From the NCBI GenBank assembly GCA_948099385.1, contig CANUEZ040000209.1:992001-1056000 (forward strand): DNA of 64,000 nucleotides, read 5' to 3'. The position numbers and the translations under genes were made by a program. This DNA is from Fasciola hepatica. Its lineage: Eukaryota; Platyhelminthes; Trematoda; Plagiorchiida; Fasciolidae. This document shows, piece after piece, positions 23,604 to 37,290 of this stretch (its first letter is position 1; every line of letters begins with the position of its first letter). The notes beneath the pieces were generated by a model, which saw only the letters and a program-made list of their open reading frames with translations, had not been told where the DNA came from and made no database searches.

Positions 23604-26600
23604 GCAACCCATTTGCGCAAGGTCATTGGCCCTTCAATACTACAAACGGATGACGCTCATATGATTCGCAAGTAAAGGGTATGTGTGGTCCAAAATAAAA
23701 CCACATGATTCACTAGCCAGCTAATCAACCGAGAAGGTCCATTGGGTCCCACGATAATATCGTAATCTATGGAATAAATATTATCATTTTTGGTTATTTC
23801 TAACTTGCATATAATGGGTCGATTTGTGCCCAAGATAAACGTATTCGTTTGATTCACTTATTTCATTTGGTGACTAAAGAGAACTGTGGATTTTGCGGCA
23901 TTTCGTAATATCAATAATATTCAAACTTTTCTATATTATCGTCTTTCATACACCAGATATATTCGTTGCGCTTACAAATGAATAATAATTCGTTTGTTTA
24001 CTGAGTGCAGCAAAATTCACTATATCAAGTCGTGTTTTATAATACCCCATTATTCAGAAGACCGTTACAATGCAAAAGTCTGTATTGGATCATGTGCACA
24101 GAAATTGTTTGCATGTTTGTCTCAGTTATTCGGAATGTACACGGGGCCAGCGAACTTCATGACCACTATATACAATCTACTGCCAACACGTCTGCAGCGC
24201 ATCTTCAATGCATCCGACGGACGAAACTTTCATTGTTTCGGGGGTGCAGCGGACTGACAAGTGGTAATCTCTCCAGCGCGAACTGGAACCCTAAATCAGC
24301 TTCGAGGTAATTTAGATCGTTGGCTATCAGCTGGTGAACCTTGTAGAAAGAAGTAACTCGAACTGAGATCATTCACAGCCATTTGCGACTTGATGTTCCC
24401 CCAAAAAGATACAAAGAGGAAGGGTTTTATCTTATACAATATTCAGCTCAACTCTCTCCATTCCTGCGCGCCACACTCACAACAACGTTTTCAAACTCTT
24501 TTCACACGACCGACATCTGGCTCAAACTGGTTAGACAGTTCCCGTGATGATTTATTGAACGTTCTTTGGCTCCAAACCTTTGACTTCCTAGTATACTCTA
24601 CGATCCAAAGTGAAAACCAGTATTTTCGTGACCCACTGTTCCACAATATTTAATATGTGACTCAGGGTGTTGAAACTTGTAATTTAATCCTACACGGCCC
24701 GTGAAAAGATTGAGTATGATTTTGTTGTGCTCCATACCTCGTTTTTCAATGGAAAAATGGCACAAAATGCCAGAAACTAAGGCAATGTCCACTGCTACAC
24801 TCATCAGAATTACCATGAATAAGCAATTCCATTTTGTTGCACGTAGGAAAAGGCTCACCCCATTTGAACTACTGCAACCTGTTGACCATACAACAACAGA
24901 CGTACGATTAATTTCTAGTCGGGGTTAAATCAATTTTAAATGAAGGAGAGGAACAATAGTTTGAGATAAGATACGATTACCAAACATAGTTGTTGAAAAC
25001 TGAATCCATTCATTTGATCATCTCTGAAAATCTGCCAGTGTTCTCGAATTAGACCTGTTCAGATTTTTTTTCTCTTAGGAGGCCACCAGCTAGCTAAACA
25101 GAGGATACTGCTGCCCTCTGAGTGAAATTTAAAGCATTGCCTTGTGCTGAAAACGAAAGAGATTATTGGTTTTGCCTGATAAACAGAGTGTCCGGACGAG
25201 TGATGGATTATTAACTTGTCGAAGCTATTTCTAGCGCTTGATAATGACAGCCTAAGGGAAACGTCCTAGTGTGACAGTTAGGCAAACTCTAATTTATGTC
25301 CGTTCTACGAAAAATCATTCGAAAATCCAGTTTCATGTCGTTGGTTCCTGAATAGTTCCGAAAACATAGTACAAGACGTTCCTTTTACGCGATGGGACTA
25401 ACGTGTATTCCCCCGACCCTGTGCATGAAGGTGTTAGTTCTGATGCTTTTTAATCTATTTTAGAGGAGATTCATGCTATTACACCCACCAATATTTAGAG
25501 GGTGGAAGTTCCGAGGGGTGATTATTTGTCCAGTTCAGAACGTCTGCGTGTGCAGGCGATATCTTCGAATGCAGTTTGGAAAATTTTGGTAAATTTTACC
25601 AAATTTCCAATACTCTTGTAATTTCCACTGTGAACAGTTTGAATTCTTGCTACCGAGCATTCATGTAATCATCTCATTGTTCTCAGTTTCGTATACCATA
25701 CTCTGACACGTTTTTTTTGTCACTACGAATAAGCACTGCTAATTTGGTGTGCCAAACAACAAAGATACAGTTATTGGTGAAATGGTCCCTTATTGCTGAC
25801 ACATTTTACCCGAATTTGACACACATCACCGGACAAGGCTGGAGAAAGAAGCTTATTGGAATTCCAACCGCTGACCTGTCTTCCTGTGCATTTCACCTCC
25901 CTTCTCACAGGTTTCCAAAGAATTTCTCTTTGCATCAAATAATTTTCTGTCCCTTTATTGGTCAGTGTTTGTTCGGACCATAACCAATGGAATTTTGGGG
26001 ACCTGAGAAATTAGTGTATTATGTTTGATTAGCCCAAATGTCTTGTAATTTTGGGCCTCATTCATTTGAAGCCCTTCATCCGTTACTGGTGCTCTAATCA
26101 TTTTTGCCAGCGTGCCTAGAGTTGCACTGTCCTTGATCTTTATACAATACGGTATGTACCATTTTACTGCACTACAATGTTCAACCCTACCGTCAAGTTT
26201 AATATTGCGGCTTTTGTATTCGATAATTTACTCGACCAAATAGGGCTCTACTCGGCATTTGTTAATCGGAATTCATAAGCAGTTATATTTATTGAGCGTC
26301 GTCGAATCCACACATAGCTTGTGAGGTATTTAGGCCGTATATCAAATGAATCACAGTTGGTATACTCTATGCATATTTTATTTAGTCACCTTTCTGTCAC
26401 CTTGGACTGTTTGATAAGACTAAACAAATAACTCCGTTTCAAAATGATTTCTTTGTCATACACATAATTCGAGATAGGAAGATAGTCATGCACGAAGTTT
26501 TCCTTCCATATCTACAGCTGTTCAGACAGTTATATTCAACGAATCAGTTAGTCACTTTACATGTATTCGGGCAACGAAGACACGTCGACTGTCGGTGGTC

Positions 26601-29600
26601 CATCTACAGTTGGATGACTTGGAGTCCTCGGGTGATGTACGTTTCTGAATTCAGGATGATTCTACCGGTTTTGATAAAATCTCGATCGATTCAAGAACTG
26701 GAGAAATAATATTGGATCCCACATTGCATCCCATTTCGCTTTCTATCACCGTTCATGCGACACTCCAGTCAGGTCCTAATCAATCAGATACACCGACAGC
26801 GATTCGCCTTCATATTGCATGCTACATTGGCTCACACGCGTAGTACTCATTACGTAGATTGTCTCACATGAACGTGATGAGCCGGTCAGAGGTGAATCAG
26901 TCAATCCCTGGAACTCTGCTAATGTACGACTATATAAAATTGAAATTTGTGATGAGTAGAAATTTGTTAAATTTGACAATTCTCCTCAAAACGTTTGCAT
27001 AGAACGTATGTCCCACAAATAGAAACCAGCGTGAGCGGGGAACAACTAACGGACCTAACACCTTTGCGTGAATCCAAAGTGACTAGTACAGTTGTGCTTA
27101 ATTTCCTACCGTAATGCCTCATTGAGGACAGTCAGTGAGGAAAATTCATCGCGGATATAACACGAAATCTTTAGGATTCATGAAATCGTGTACCACTCAA
27201 TGACACTTCACGAATTATCGGAGCTTCTGCTTCTGTGAAGGTTGCCGGCTATTCATGTGGTGTTTTATGTTATAAAACTAGTACGGTGAAGTGCTCGGCC
27301 TACGGTGATCGCAGTGTGTACCAGGTTATATTTTCGCTAAAACGTTCTACTTTAACTGAGGTAATTTTTTTATCCGGGATCCCCGCAGATCCTTTGATTC
27401 ATATATAAATGAAAACATGATTCGACACTGCTTTCACCGCTTGCGGTAAAACAAACTAGGTGTCCGTTTACGGAAAATGAACTAGTGATGGATAAACATC
27501 CGGCTTATTTGTTACAAGGGCAGTTGATAGAGATCAAGTACATATTCCACAATGCTACCTAAATTTCCCCACGTTTTTATGAACCAGTTGCACTGTGGGA
27601 CTTTTTTGTGGTATGGCCTATTTCCACTTTTCAGACAATCTCTATCCGCATCGATATCAGTTCCGAGGAGATCTGAACTGGTCGTGATTGGTTCCATGTG
27701 GTCATGGGAAGCACCAACGTTTTGACTAATATCAGTCAGTGGATAAAAAGCTTAATGTAAATTCTCAAACCACTCTATCGTAATTATATTAAGCCATGGA
27801 TAACGTATAACTATGAATCAGCAACATGAAACGGTTTGCTGTGTGTACTGAGGGAGTATATGAAATCGGTCAGTATTTATATCATCAGTGAGTAAAAGCT
27901 AACTCAGTTTCACGAACTATGGAACCAACCGGATAAGCCGATGAATCTTTCAGTTTATCAGTGGTTAACGGTTTTCATGACTAACTCGAGAAATACACTG
28001 CAATTACAGCAACACTTAAAGATGATTTCATACCATCATGAGCCTAGAGAATTTCCGTTGTTTATTTTCCTGTATTTTTCTCATTAGATGGTACGAATTC
28101 AGCTTTCGAAACCCTCATTCTGCTTCATTCTGCACTAATTCTTGACTAGCCTTAGTTATTCGTGAAGTTGTGAAAGATGAATTTGGCAGAAAAGACTGGT
28201 CGACATGACTAAAGTTGGTGAGTTTTTGTTAGATTGGGTCACAGAGAAAGCGAATAGGAAAAGACCTAGCGCACCCGATAACCAGTCCGAGGTTTTTGTA
28301 CCAAACTCCATATTACATAAAGCTAACATCGAAGTAAAGTTTTCTAAATGTCCCCTTGGAATTCAAAATATGTGGATGTATTTTTGGCACTCATTTGAAG
28401 GTTGATGAACATAATGACATGTGACATTTTTTAGGAGCAAATTCAAGCTACCGGAGATCAGCGATTCTCTAGAACGAGTAACCCTTTAATCTTATCACTT
28501 AATCTGCATGTATACTTAGTTCATGATAAATGGATGAACTTTAACACAAGTGGATGAAAGAACAGCCAGTTGCTGTACTCTCGATGATCATGAGTTCAAA
28601 CATCAGAGCAAATCTTCACAAAGCCGATATCTTGAATTATTTAGGTGTTTCCATTGTTGTGGGAGGAATTCTAGTGTCACATGGTTAATAAAACGAGTGC
28701 GACCACTTCTGAATAATAATTCTATCAAATTCCGACCAACCTTATTATACGATCAAAACCAGCTCTTTTCTTCTTCCGATTCACAGCAACTCACTAATTT
28801 ATCAATCCCCTAGTTGTGCCACTCTAATCCATGAGCATCGGAAAATTATTCGAAAAGCGATACGATAGACGTTCGAAGTATTTACCAATCCGTCCAGCTC
28901 GTTTATCGTATACACGTGGAACATGTTGGATGTTTGATTTGTGTTGCTGAAGAATGTATCCGGCTATAGAACGCAGATTTCGGCGAAATGGGGTCTGTTA
29001 TGGAATGCCTGACTGGTGTGAGCAGAAAAACGTAAATGGGAAATGTATGGGTTGATATTAACTTATTTCGTTCGTATTTTCAACTGAAACCAGGAACAGT
29101 TTTCGTGGTTTATGAATATTTCAACCGGAGTTTGATGCGGTACAAAGCGATTTTAATGAGACAATCGAAAGCCATGTATTTCACGAAGTTCTGCTGTCGC
29201 ATGAAACTTGCTCATACTCACTGGATTATTCAAACAACGAATAGCTCTTTGTATGATCCGAACCCAAACGGTTCGGTTAAATTACTTTACCCTTAAAATT
29301 ATCCCCCGACTAAGATGGTACAATGGAGTACACGAGAGCAGATTTTGACTCCGGAAACTATTGGAGGCATTCCGAATGGACGCAAGCGTTTTGGAAGTTA
29401 ATTTTCATTGAAAAGCAATATTCCATTTTGGTCTCACTAACCAGATACCCCCATTTCTGAATGAATCAGAAGATTATCTGAATTCAGACGGCAGTTCGCC
29501 TGTGATTGGTCCCAGTTTGAAACAGCTCACACATACATCACAAGATCTGCAAAATACACAACTTATACATTTTTAATTTCTCCATGGAAAATTAGGGTTC

Positions 29601-32600
29601 TAATAAAGAATACCATAAAGATACGAACCCTGTTGAACACATTGCCCTGCAGTTCCACTTGTGACATGCGAATGTAACACCTTTTTCAATTCCAATTTAT
29701 TCATTAATGATTGTCAAATACTCATGCAAGCAGCAATCTAATCGTTACATATAAATAAACACCACATCAAATACGGGTATAATCTTCCATCTCAGATTAT
29801 CCGCTGGAGGTATATTTGAAAGACTGATGTGCCGTCGGCGGTCAATGTAGTTGGGTGAGTGAGTAAAAATGGTTGTTATCTGTTTATGTGGGGAATATTA
29901 TTCTATCAGTACCTATTTATATCGTAACTTAAGAGAACGAAGATAAGGTTCAATAAAGTAAGCATGACTGTTTAAAATAATGATGCTTCCTTATTCCACA
30001 CATGAACTTGCTTGCTAGAGGAATTGTCCTGAATGAGACGACTTGCTGTTTCTTTCTTACTTGGTCTATTTCGGTGTGATAAGATGCACATATTCGTTAG
30101 CAGATCTGAATTCACAAGGAAAATAAATGTTTTTTTCTAGGTGAGCTGTTTTTCTTCCGCGCCAGCACAAACCATGGATGGAATCTGTGTCGAGCAAATC
30201 TGCACCCAAAATTTCCGTTCCTTCCTCTGATCCGGTTGCGTTGTTTGTCGAAATTGTATATTCAATCATATACTAGTGCCGTCAATGGTATTCCGTCGAC
30301 AAAATACATTATGCTCCTTAATTTATTTTCCAACTTTTTTCTAGATTGTCATTTTGATCAACGTGAATACAGCTGACAAACAAACACGCTCTTCTTTGGA
30401 ATGCACAATATGTACAGGGAAAACTACATATGAGAATTCTCGACTTTGGTACAATACGTCTGCAGAAGACGATGGATCTGACAGACAGAAGCGTGATGTA
30501 CAAGGTGTAAGTGACACAAGTCCCAAATGGTAGTTACTCCCCAGTGTAGACCATTTGGTTCGAAGACTGCATTGAATTAAAAAGCGCACCTTGTAAATTT
30601 GTTCACAGTTCATCCCGGAGAAATCCGACTGCTTTAGGTGTTACCTTGTTTGTAACTAGTGAACTTCATGTTTACGGAGTCGATAAGTCGTGGGTTCATT
30701 TCTGATCTTCCACACCAATCAGGTTGTTTGTTTTACATATGGATACAGTTGTTAACTGATGATAAAATGTATATGGCGCGAACAGAAACTCTTCACCAAA
30801 TCTCAATGCGGAATAGAAATCCTGTCACTGAGGCCCTGTTTAATCCCACTCCAAGATCTTCAGCTTACATATGACTACTTGTTAAACAGTCTCTCTTTCT
30901 CGTACCATTATTGTTCTAAGATATCACATCTCAAAATTTTAAAATTTATTAACGAATTTCTCTCCCGTGGGCACGACATTTTACGTCAAATTTTCTCCCA
31001 TGTTATTGAACATGAAATTTACAATCATCCAAAATCAGACTAACATGCAAACATAGTGCAACACCGGGTCCGATAAATTGATGTTCAGATTTGGTCACAC
31101 ATTCATAATATGTAGATCAGAGCATGCAGTACTGACAAAACCGATATCACTGCAAGCTGTATGTACTGAGATCAATTTTGACACTCGTGGACTGAGTTCA
31201 GTGTATGCTTTCACAGACCCGAGCGGTTAAGAAATGTCTTGTGATTTGAGAGTATCAAATGAAATGAGAAGAACCGGTTTGTATATGTAGGAGTGAAATT
31301 GAGGAAAAATTAAATAGATTATTGCAATTTATTCCAGCATAATTTACCGACTGATGCTCGTCTCAGTTTGAACAAACTAACACATAAAATTTAGTATTCT
31401 CTGCGTTTATCATTGAAAACATTTGTTCGTGTGTGCAACTGATAGCTCATTGCAGTTTGTTGAAATTCGGAACCGCATGAAATCAAGTGAGGAAACATGA
31501 TTTTTTCGCCAAAAATTCATTTTCTTACAGTGTACACTAGGAAAATCTGACGTTATTTCAACTGATCAGACTGATGAATATTTATCATTTTCCTCCAGGT
31601 ACATTTGTCCGTGTCCAGGTTTACTGAAAAACTTCAAATGAACAGACCCAATAAAATTGTTATCAAGATGTTCATTTTCTGGATGAGGATAATACATGAA
31701 TCTTCTCTTTAAGTGACGTGTCCAAAATCACTGAACTCCAATAAACCTCAGTGCATTGTAAAAGTTATTCGGCTAACAAACGAATGAAGGTGCAAGCTTT
31801 CAGAGGCTCAATTTCGTTCACAACTGACGGACTGGCTTTCTCGGCAATTGGGGAGGTCAGTTTATCAAGCGAATGTTTATCTGCCACACTAACTTACGAT
31901 TATCATATGTTATTTATGGGAAATGCTGCAATTCACACTCATTTTCGGGTTTTGCTATATATTTAAAACGCCGATTTGACAGATGCCAGTCCCTGGAATC
32001 GCAGTGTATTATTTCAATCGCCATTGAGCGCACATCACACAAAATTAAATGACATTTTTAAAAGAGCAGACACACTTTTATTCACTAAGACAATTGAGGA
32101 TATATTTGATTAACATATCATCTAGCTGAGACTTCAACGGGTTTACAAACCACTTGATTCCTAACGATGAAAAAAATTCCCATCACTCCAAACCAGGAAC
32201 CATGATACATTTTGATTCCAAATCTTCGCGGAACTAACACTTATTCGCACAAAATCAATGGAAAGCATCCACTTCATTACATTTTGTCTCTCCCACATAG
32301 TTCTTCGTATAGTTTACAGTAAGTCACGGGGAATTCAGCATACACATTTATTTCATTTGTGCAACATTTCAGGAAAGGTTCCTCGCAGATCATGGAGATA
32401 CATTTACTTGTGTGTTCTGCTGGTCAATTCAAGCTCGCGGGATTCAAATTGTCCCCAAAATGGATGTAATCAGACAAAACTTTTCTCCTGCATCTATTTT
32501 TCTTTACGAAATCAGGCTTGAAAGAGATATCTACCAAATTGGCAGGCCCCAATGAGATGATTTGTTTACCTTGTCAATTATTCTTTATCCACCGATTTTT

Positions 32601-33150
32601 AAATTAAAAACTCATTTTTACTGTCAACATGTTTAAGACAAACATCTCTATTAACGTTCAAAACTTTGTTTACATTTCTGCAAAGGTATACACGCAAAAT
32701 CGTTATTATATCTTCCTCATATGATTGAACTCATAATAATGAGAAATTGCGAAATATGCACATCTAAGCTATGAATCACCTGGTGTACTCTTTGGATTAC
32801 ACTCTCTCAATTTCATGAAATGACCAAGCAACACAATTTTTCCCTACTCAGTTTCACGGTTACAACAAAAACATTTTTCGACTGGAATTTTCTTTTCATT
32901 CAGATCCCAGATGATAGGTCGCAGATTTTTCTGTGATTGCTTCGGACGCTGCACGTAAAAGGAACGTCAGTGTTACAGGCTCAGAAGTTGTAAACACGAA
33001 TGTGCCTTAGTAGCTAAACGACACGTTTATTAAGCACATGTGAAAACCACGTTTTTCGCTACGTTCATACTACTAAGTCAATTCTCTGCAAGCTGAGGAA
33101 CCTGAAGACAAACACAATGGCAACGAGTTGAATAAACGGATGTGAACGAA
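23604..33150. other. Long AT-rich stretch without recognisable genes (part of the palindrome spacer)
   Basis: Dozens of short frames occur on both strands, up to about 101 codons (24005-24310), but none shows a family motif. No RT, integrase, zinc knuckle or LTR pair is evident. It could be old unannotated repeat or true intergenic or intronic DNA. It is the longest part of the window without retroelement coding relics. Confidence 0.6.
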
Positions 33151-33154
33151 TAAT

Positions 33155-33499
33155 CTAGTGTGCAATTTTGGAAAATACAATTTTATTGATGACTGCAACA
33201 CCCTTTACGGTCTTTCTCATTTGTTCATCCGTGAATGGACTAGATACACAGAGTACAGGCCAGCTTTTAGAATCAACAGCGGACTGAAATCTAGGTATGG
33301 ATCTATTAGGGTGCCAATTTAGCAATTGGTCGGGGATAGAAACGAGGGTCGGTCCACCGGTCAGGTGCTTGAGCAGGTGGAGGTAGTGCCAGGAAATAAA
33401 ATATAGTCTGCTTTCATTGGTCAGAATGGAGTAGTCTGATAGGTTGAGGGGGAAGAAACTTTTTCTACCCCCTGGAAGAATTGTGTGCACCCCCTTCAC
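33155..33499 (-). other. 114-codon open frame, unrecognised
   Basis: The longest open frame in this part of the spacer. It contains GGPTLVSIPDQLLNWHPNRS and, near the end, TDEQMRKTVKGVAVINK. I recognise no domain. The upstream half lies on a purine-rich plus strand (gaggggga..ctacccc), which lowers stop frequency. aataaa occurs on the minus strand near its 3' end. It could be an LTR or untranslated part of the nearby BEL element, an exon, or chance. Confidence 0.2.
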
Positions 33500-34084
33500 G
33501 GTGATTAGTTCTCAAGAAAAGAGAACACTATTAGGGCCTCACTTTGAACGTTTACCCTTTATTTTTCCATTCCTTGCACTGTCTAATTGATGGTCAGAAT
33601 TAGGACCACGGCTCCTTTCTTGCTGACAGGGTTACAACGCCTGTTGAACAGTATGATTTGCAGGTCCCAGAGAAATTATAAGAACTTAAGAAGAAAGCGA
33701 TAGTGAGCACACTGACTCGCACTTCAAATTGTGTGCATTTAGCACGGCTATGACATGGTACAAATTCTCATAGCCGGTAGCATGGATTCTACGGTTCAAA
33801 CAGCATCTCTTTATAAATGAAAAAGTCTAGTCTGGATTGATGGGGCTTTCAGGTTCCTCAACGGCGTCAGAGGTCAAGAGCAGTTGTAAAGGGATGCTTC
33901 AACTTGTTCGCGGAGAAAAATCCCCACTGGGCTTCGAGAGCGCATCTGGTGTCAGTGCGTTTGGGGAGGTACAGATGAAGGGAAACCTCATAAATATACC
34001 CAATCATGTTATCAATAACGAACTGATATGTGTAGGTTGGCGGCCATAATGATCAAATTTATATAATTTGCTAAATATTCTGTG

Positions 34085-34790
34085 GTTCTGTCAAACAAGC
34101 ACTTTGTAAAGGATTGTCATTAGACATTATCAAATGCTAGAATTCCCCGACTGGTTGCATGAAAAAGCTTGCTAAGATTCGTCAAAGCTTTTGTATTTGA
34201 CAGGGTATAGTTGCAGTTCGTCGAGTTATTAGTAAGCCTTAAACGTGTAGGAGAGAGCCGGCTCCGCTGTATTGCCAACAAACGGTGCCCTAGTATCGTA
34301 TTGCTCCCACTTCTTTGGGTATGTATTTGCTCAGTTTGGTGTCGAATACTTCAGACCCTTTCATGTTAGGTGTGAGGGAATGGAAGAGAAACGTGATTGT
34401 TGTTTATTTACGTTCCGAAACTTAAGGACAATGCATATCGAGGTACCTAACTCGCTTATCAGAGACTCTTTGATCCAGGCTCTAATATGATTCACTGCTA
34501 CGACAGGACATCCAAATGTAATATGAAGTAATGATGGTAGCAATTTTGAGAGAGCAGGGGTCTCAGCGACATCTCACCAAATGGGGTTTGTAGTTTTTGT
34601 TAGAACGTGAGGTAGAACTGCATTTGGTCCACGTGATGCAAGTAATAGTGAAGGCATTTTTGGAAGGGTTGATACGGAATATTACGAAATGCAGCTCATA
34701 TTCAGCACAGGACGGACGAGATCCTTCCGATATTTCTGACCGACGTTGGAAGAATCATCAACGTTTGACCGTTGCTGAGGAGTAGAGCTT
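34085..34790 (+). pseudogene. BEL/Pao LTR element: integrase fragment
   Basis: LSNKHFVKDCH (about 34095) and CMKKLAKIRQSFC ... AVRRVISKP.TCRRESR (34155-34260) fit the N-terminal zinc-binding part of BEL/Pao integrases. The core has FGVEYFRPF (family: GVDYFGPF) at about 34335, then KRDCCLFTFRNLRTMHIEV and SNDGSNF (family: SDNGTNF) at about 34530. A shifted frame continues with LPIFLTDVGRIINV (about 34720). In the family the enzyme joins element cDNA to the chromosome. Here the first catalytic aspartate is E and the second box is scrambled, and there are stops. No BEL RT or LTR was found nearby, so it is an isolated piece. Confidence 0.78.
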
Positions 34791-35049
34791 TTCCGTCCAG
34801 CGGCAACAGACCTATGCTTCAAGGGGATCGTGAAATTCGAGAGAAGAAAACAACAAAGGCTGGAGAAACCACCGCTGAAATTTATAATCAACTTTCATCT
34901 GCCGAGGAAATGGAGCACGTGGTCAGCATCACGGGATGGTGTGCTAAATGGTAGTACAGATCAATGCCGCCGTATTTGAAAACATTCAAGCACAGGGCTC
35001 GAGTCAGTCACCGTCAAAACAACTTCGTTCCGTTATACTGGTTGCACCC

Positions 35050-35370
35050 TTACTCACTAAGGTTCCCGACACTTTCACAATTTTGAGTCGAGTTAACAAT
35101 ACAGAATAATGTGCTCTTGCTGATACTGGATCTACCCGCAGTCACATCAGGGTGGCTACAATAATCCACCTGGGCGTGGTGAACCTGAAATCATGCGAAT
35201 TTCTGTTGACTGGTGTGAACGCTGAGAAACTGAACCCTATGTTGGTGGCACCGTACTCGATAGAACTCAGATGACTGGTTAGATCAGGGTCGATTTTCGT
35301 TGTCAGAAATATTTCCCATAGTGCAACTGTTGGAAAGAACGTCTTGCAACCGAACGATTTCAGGAGGTGT
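35050..35370 (+). pseudogene. Gypsy-2: retropepsin fragment
   Basis: CALADTGSTRSHIRVAT starts near 35110. DTGS (35122-35133) is the aspartic-protease active-site loop and is intact. It continues as HLGVVNLKSCEFLLTGVN before a stop. Order and strand place it directly upstream of the Gypsy-2 RT. It begins about 260 bp after the BEL integrase relic, so one of the two elements probably inserted next to or into the other. Confidence 0.72.
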
Positions 35371-35439
35371 AGTTACAGAAAAATGTCTGTTCTGATGGGG
35401 TTTCCGAAAATTATCGCAAGTAGCGGTTCCAAGAGCTAA

Positions 35440-36342
35440 TGGGAGGTATTGAATCTGTGAAGAGCAAAGATATGCTTTATAAAATCTATCTCAAATTTGC
35501 CGACCCGTTTATACGGAAACGGGATAACTAGAGTTGGACCAACGTGAATAAGACCCATATTGATACAAGGAATGCTGAACCCTGGAAGAATACTTGTACA
35601 TTATCAAGAACAAGTACACCATAATGTGGAGGATATGTTGAAACTGTTTTATCCAACTGCACTGACCCGCATGGGCGTCACCTGTGGTACTAGTGAAAAA
35701 GAATGAAAGCAAGTTCAGGCTGTGTGCAAAATGCCGCCGGTAAACGCAGTTACTAGGAAAAACTCCTTCCCGCTGCCTCCAACGGAACATCTGGTTGATG
35801 CCGTGAGAAAGTGTGGAATTTATCCATGATTAACTAAGTGACGGGATATCGGCAAGAAGAGATTGAGCACACAAATTGAAGGAAGGCGGCTTATACTATC
35901 CCGTCGGACTTGTACGATTATCAAACGATGCCGTTCGGGTTGACTAATGACACCGCCACATTCCAAAAGTTATCGAAGTATGTGCTAGAAGGTTTACTTT
36001 CATCTAAATGCCTTGTGTACACCGAGAATGTGTTGATCCACGGGAAGACGAAAGAAGAGCATGTTACGAATTTGGAACGGGTGTTAGAATGGATCAAGGA
36101 AGTGGGACTGAAACTGAAAACAACCCAAATGTTTGTTTTACCGAGAGGAAGAAGGCAATTTCTCGGGTCATGTTGGTACTCGCCATGAAATAAAAAATAA
36201 TCTACGTGAAGTAGATCAAACCCTGATTTGGCCAACTTTTCGTTCTATTCTTGAATTACGAGGCTTCTTAGATTTCGCCTCTCACTATCGCCAATTCATC
36301 TGGAATTTCGCCACGCATGCGTCACCGTTAAAGCTCTTCTGA
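35440..36342 (+). pseudogene. Gypsy-2: reverse transcriptase relic
   Basis: An early RT segment reads VVLVKKNESKFRLC (about 35690-35730, family: SPVVLVKKKDG..RFCVDYR). The main frame 35910-36188 has MPFGLTNDTATFQKLSKYVL, the strong Gypsy motif, then KCLVYTENVLIHGKTKEEH, where YTEN replaces the catalytic YLDD (36009-36035). After a frameshift, RSILELRGFLDFASHYRQF and NFATHASPL (36240-36330) are the RT connection region. At 36343 the element is interrupted by foreign sequence and resumes with RNase H near 37291. Confidence 0.88.
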
Positions 36343-37290
36343 AGTAAAAAATAATAACTTCGTCGGGGGTAATCAAAGTGATAACGCAAGCAGGACTGTC
36401 GTTCCGTAATTGAGTGATCCCTAGGTAAACGGAACCCGAGTCTCAAGGCAGAGAACACGAGCTCGATCTACTATGTGTTTTATCGGACAAATTATCAAAT
36501 ATTAACAAAAGCATACTTCAGATTGTGGGCAAATCGACCACAGAATCAAGACAGCCAACAAAGGTTTCAGAAATGCTGGGCAACAATAGACGGGAAACGC
36601 TCGAGACGGCAATTCAGGAGCGATTAAAGTGGTTTACAAAGTAGATCCTTATTTAGGAGGGCACTTTACCAAATCAACGGTCGGAGGGAACATACAAGCG
36701 TGGTGAGGAATACATGGAATACCATGGCTATGAGAAAGTGAATGATCGTATTAGGATGGCCAATTTCAGTCATCCAGATGAATAGGGCAGATGGAGAGAG
36801 AAGGATAATAATGTCCGAGCGTCTTGTTCTTGTTAGGTAACCCAGGCAACTATGACCTAATAACAGAACGGGTCATGGATAACAACGGCTTAGGGCTCGA
36901 AGATTCCAAAATTAGGGAGGGCTACATGAGCGATTAAATTAGTTTAGAACCAGAAATCAGTACGAACTGGTAATATCAACAATAAGACAAATGACACCTG
37001 AAGTTTATCGACACGTGTCATAGAAACAAGACCTGAATTACGTGACTCAGTGGGATTAAACAAACAACATTTCACGCGGGTTTGAAAGCGAAGGAGATTT
37101 GGTGGTCAATGTGGAAACTGGTGGTCAAATTGGAAGAATAGAAAACGAACTTTTTGGTAAATACAAGAAGAGATTATAATAGATAGCATGAAGTCTTGAC
37201 TAAACCATTTTGAAGGAGTTTCTCGATCAATTCAAGCTGGACTTCCAAGTATGGTTTCAATAAATGTTTACAAATAGCTTTCTAGCATCT
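36343..37290. mobile_element. About 950-bp interruption of Gypsy-2, purine-rich, unidentified
   Basis: In Gypsy elements the RT connection runs within some tens of codons into RNase H. Here about 0.95 kb of unrelated, purine-rich plus-strand sequence separates them. No frame in it resembles the expected polyprotein. I could not find terminal inverted repeats or a clean target duplication, so the inserted element is not classified. Confidence 0.55.
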
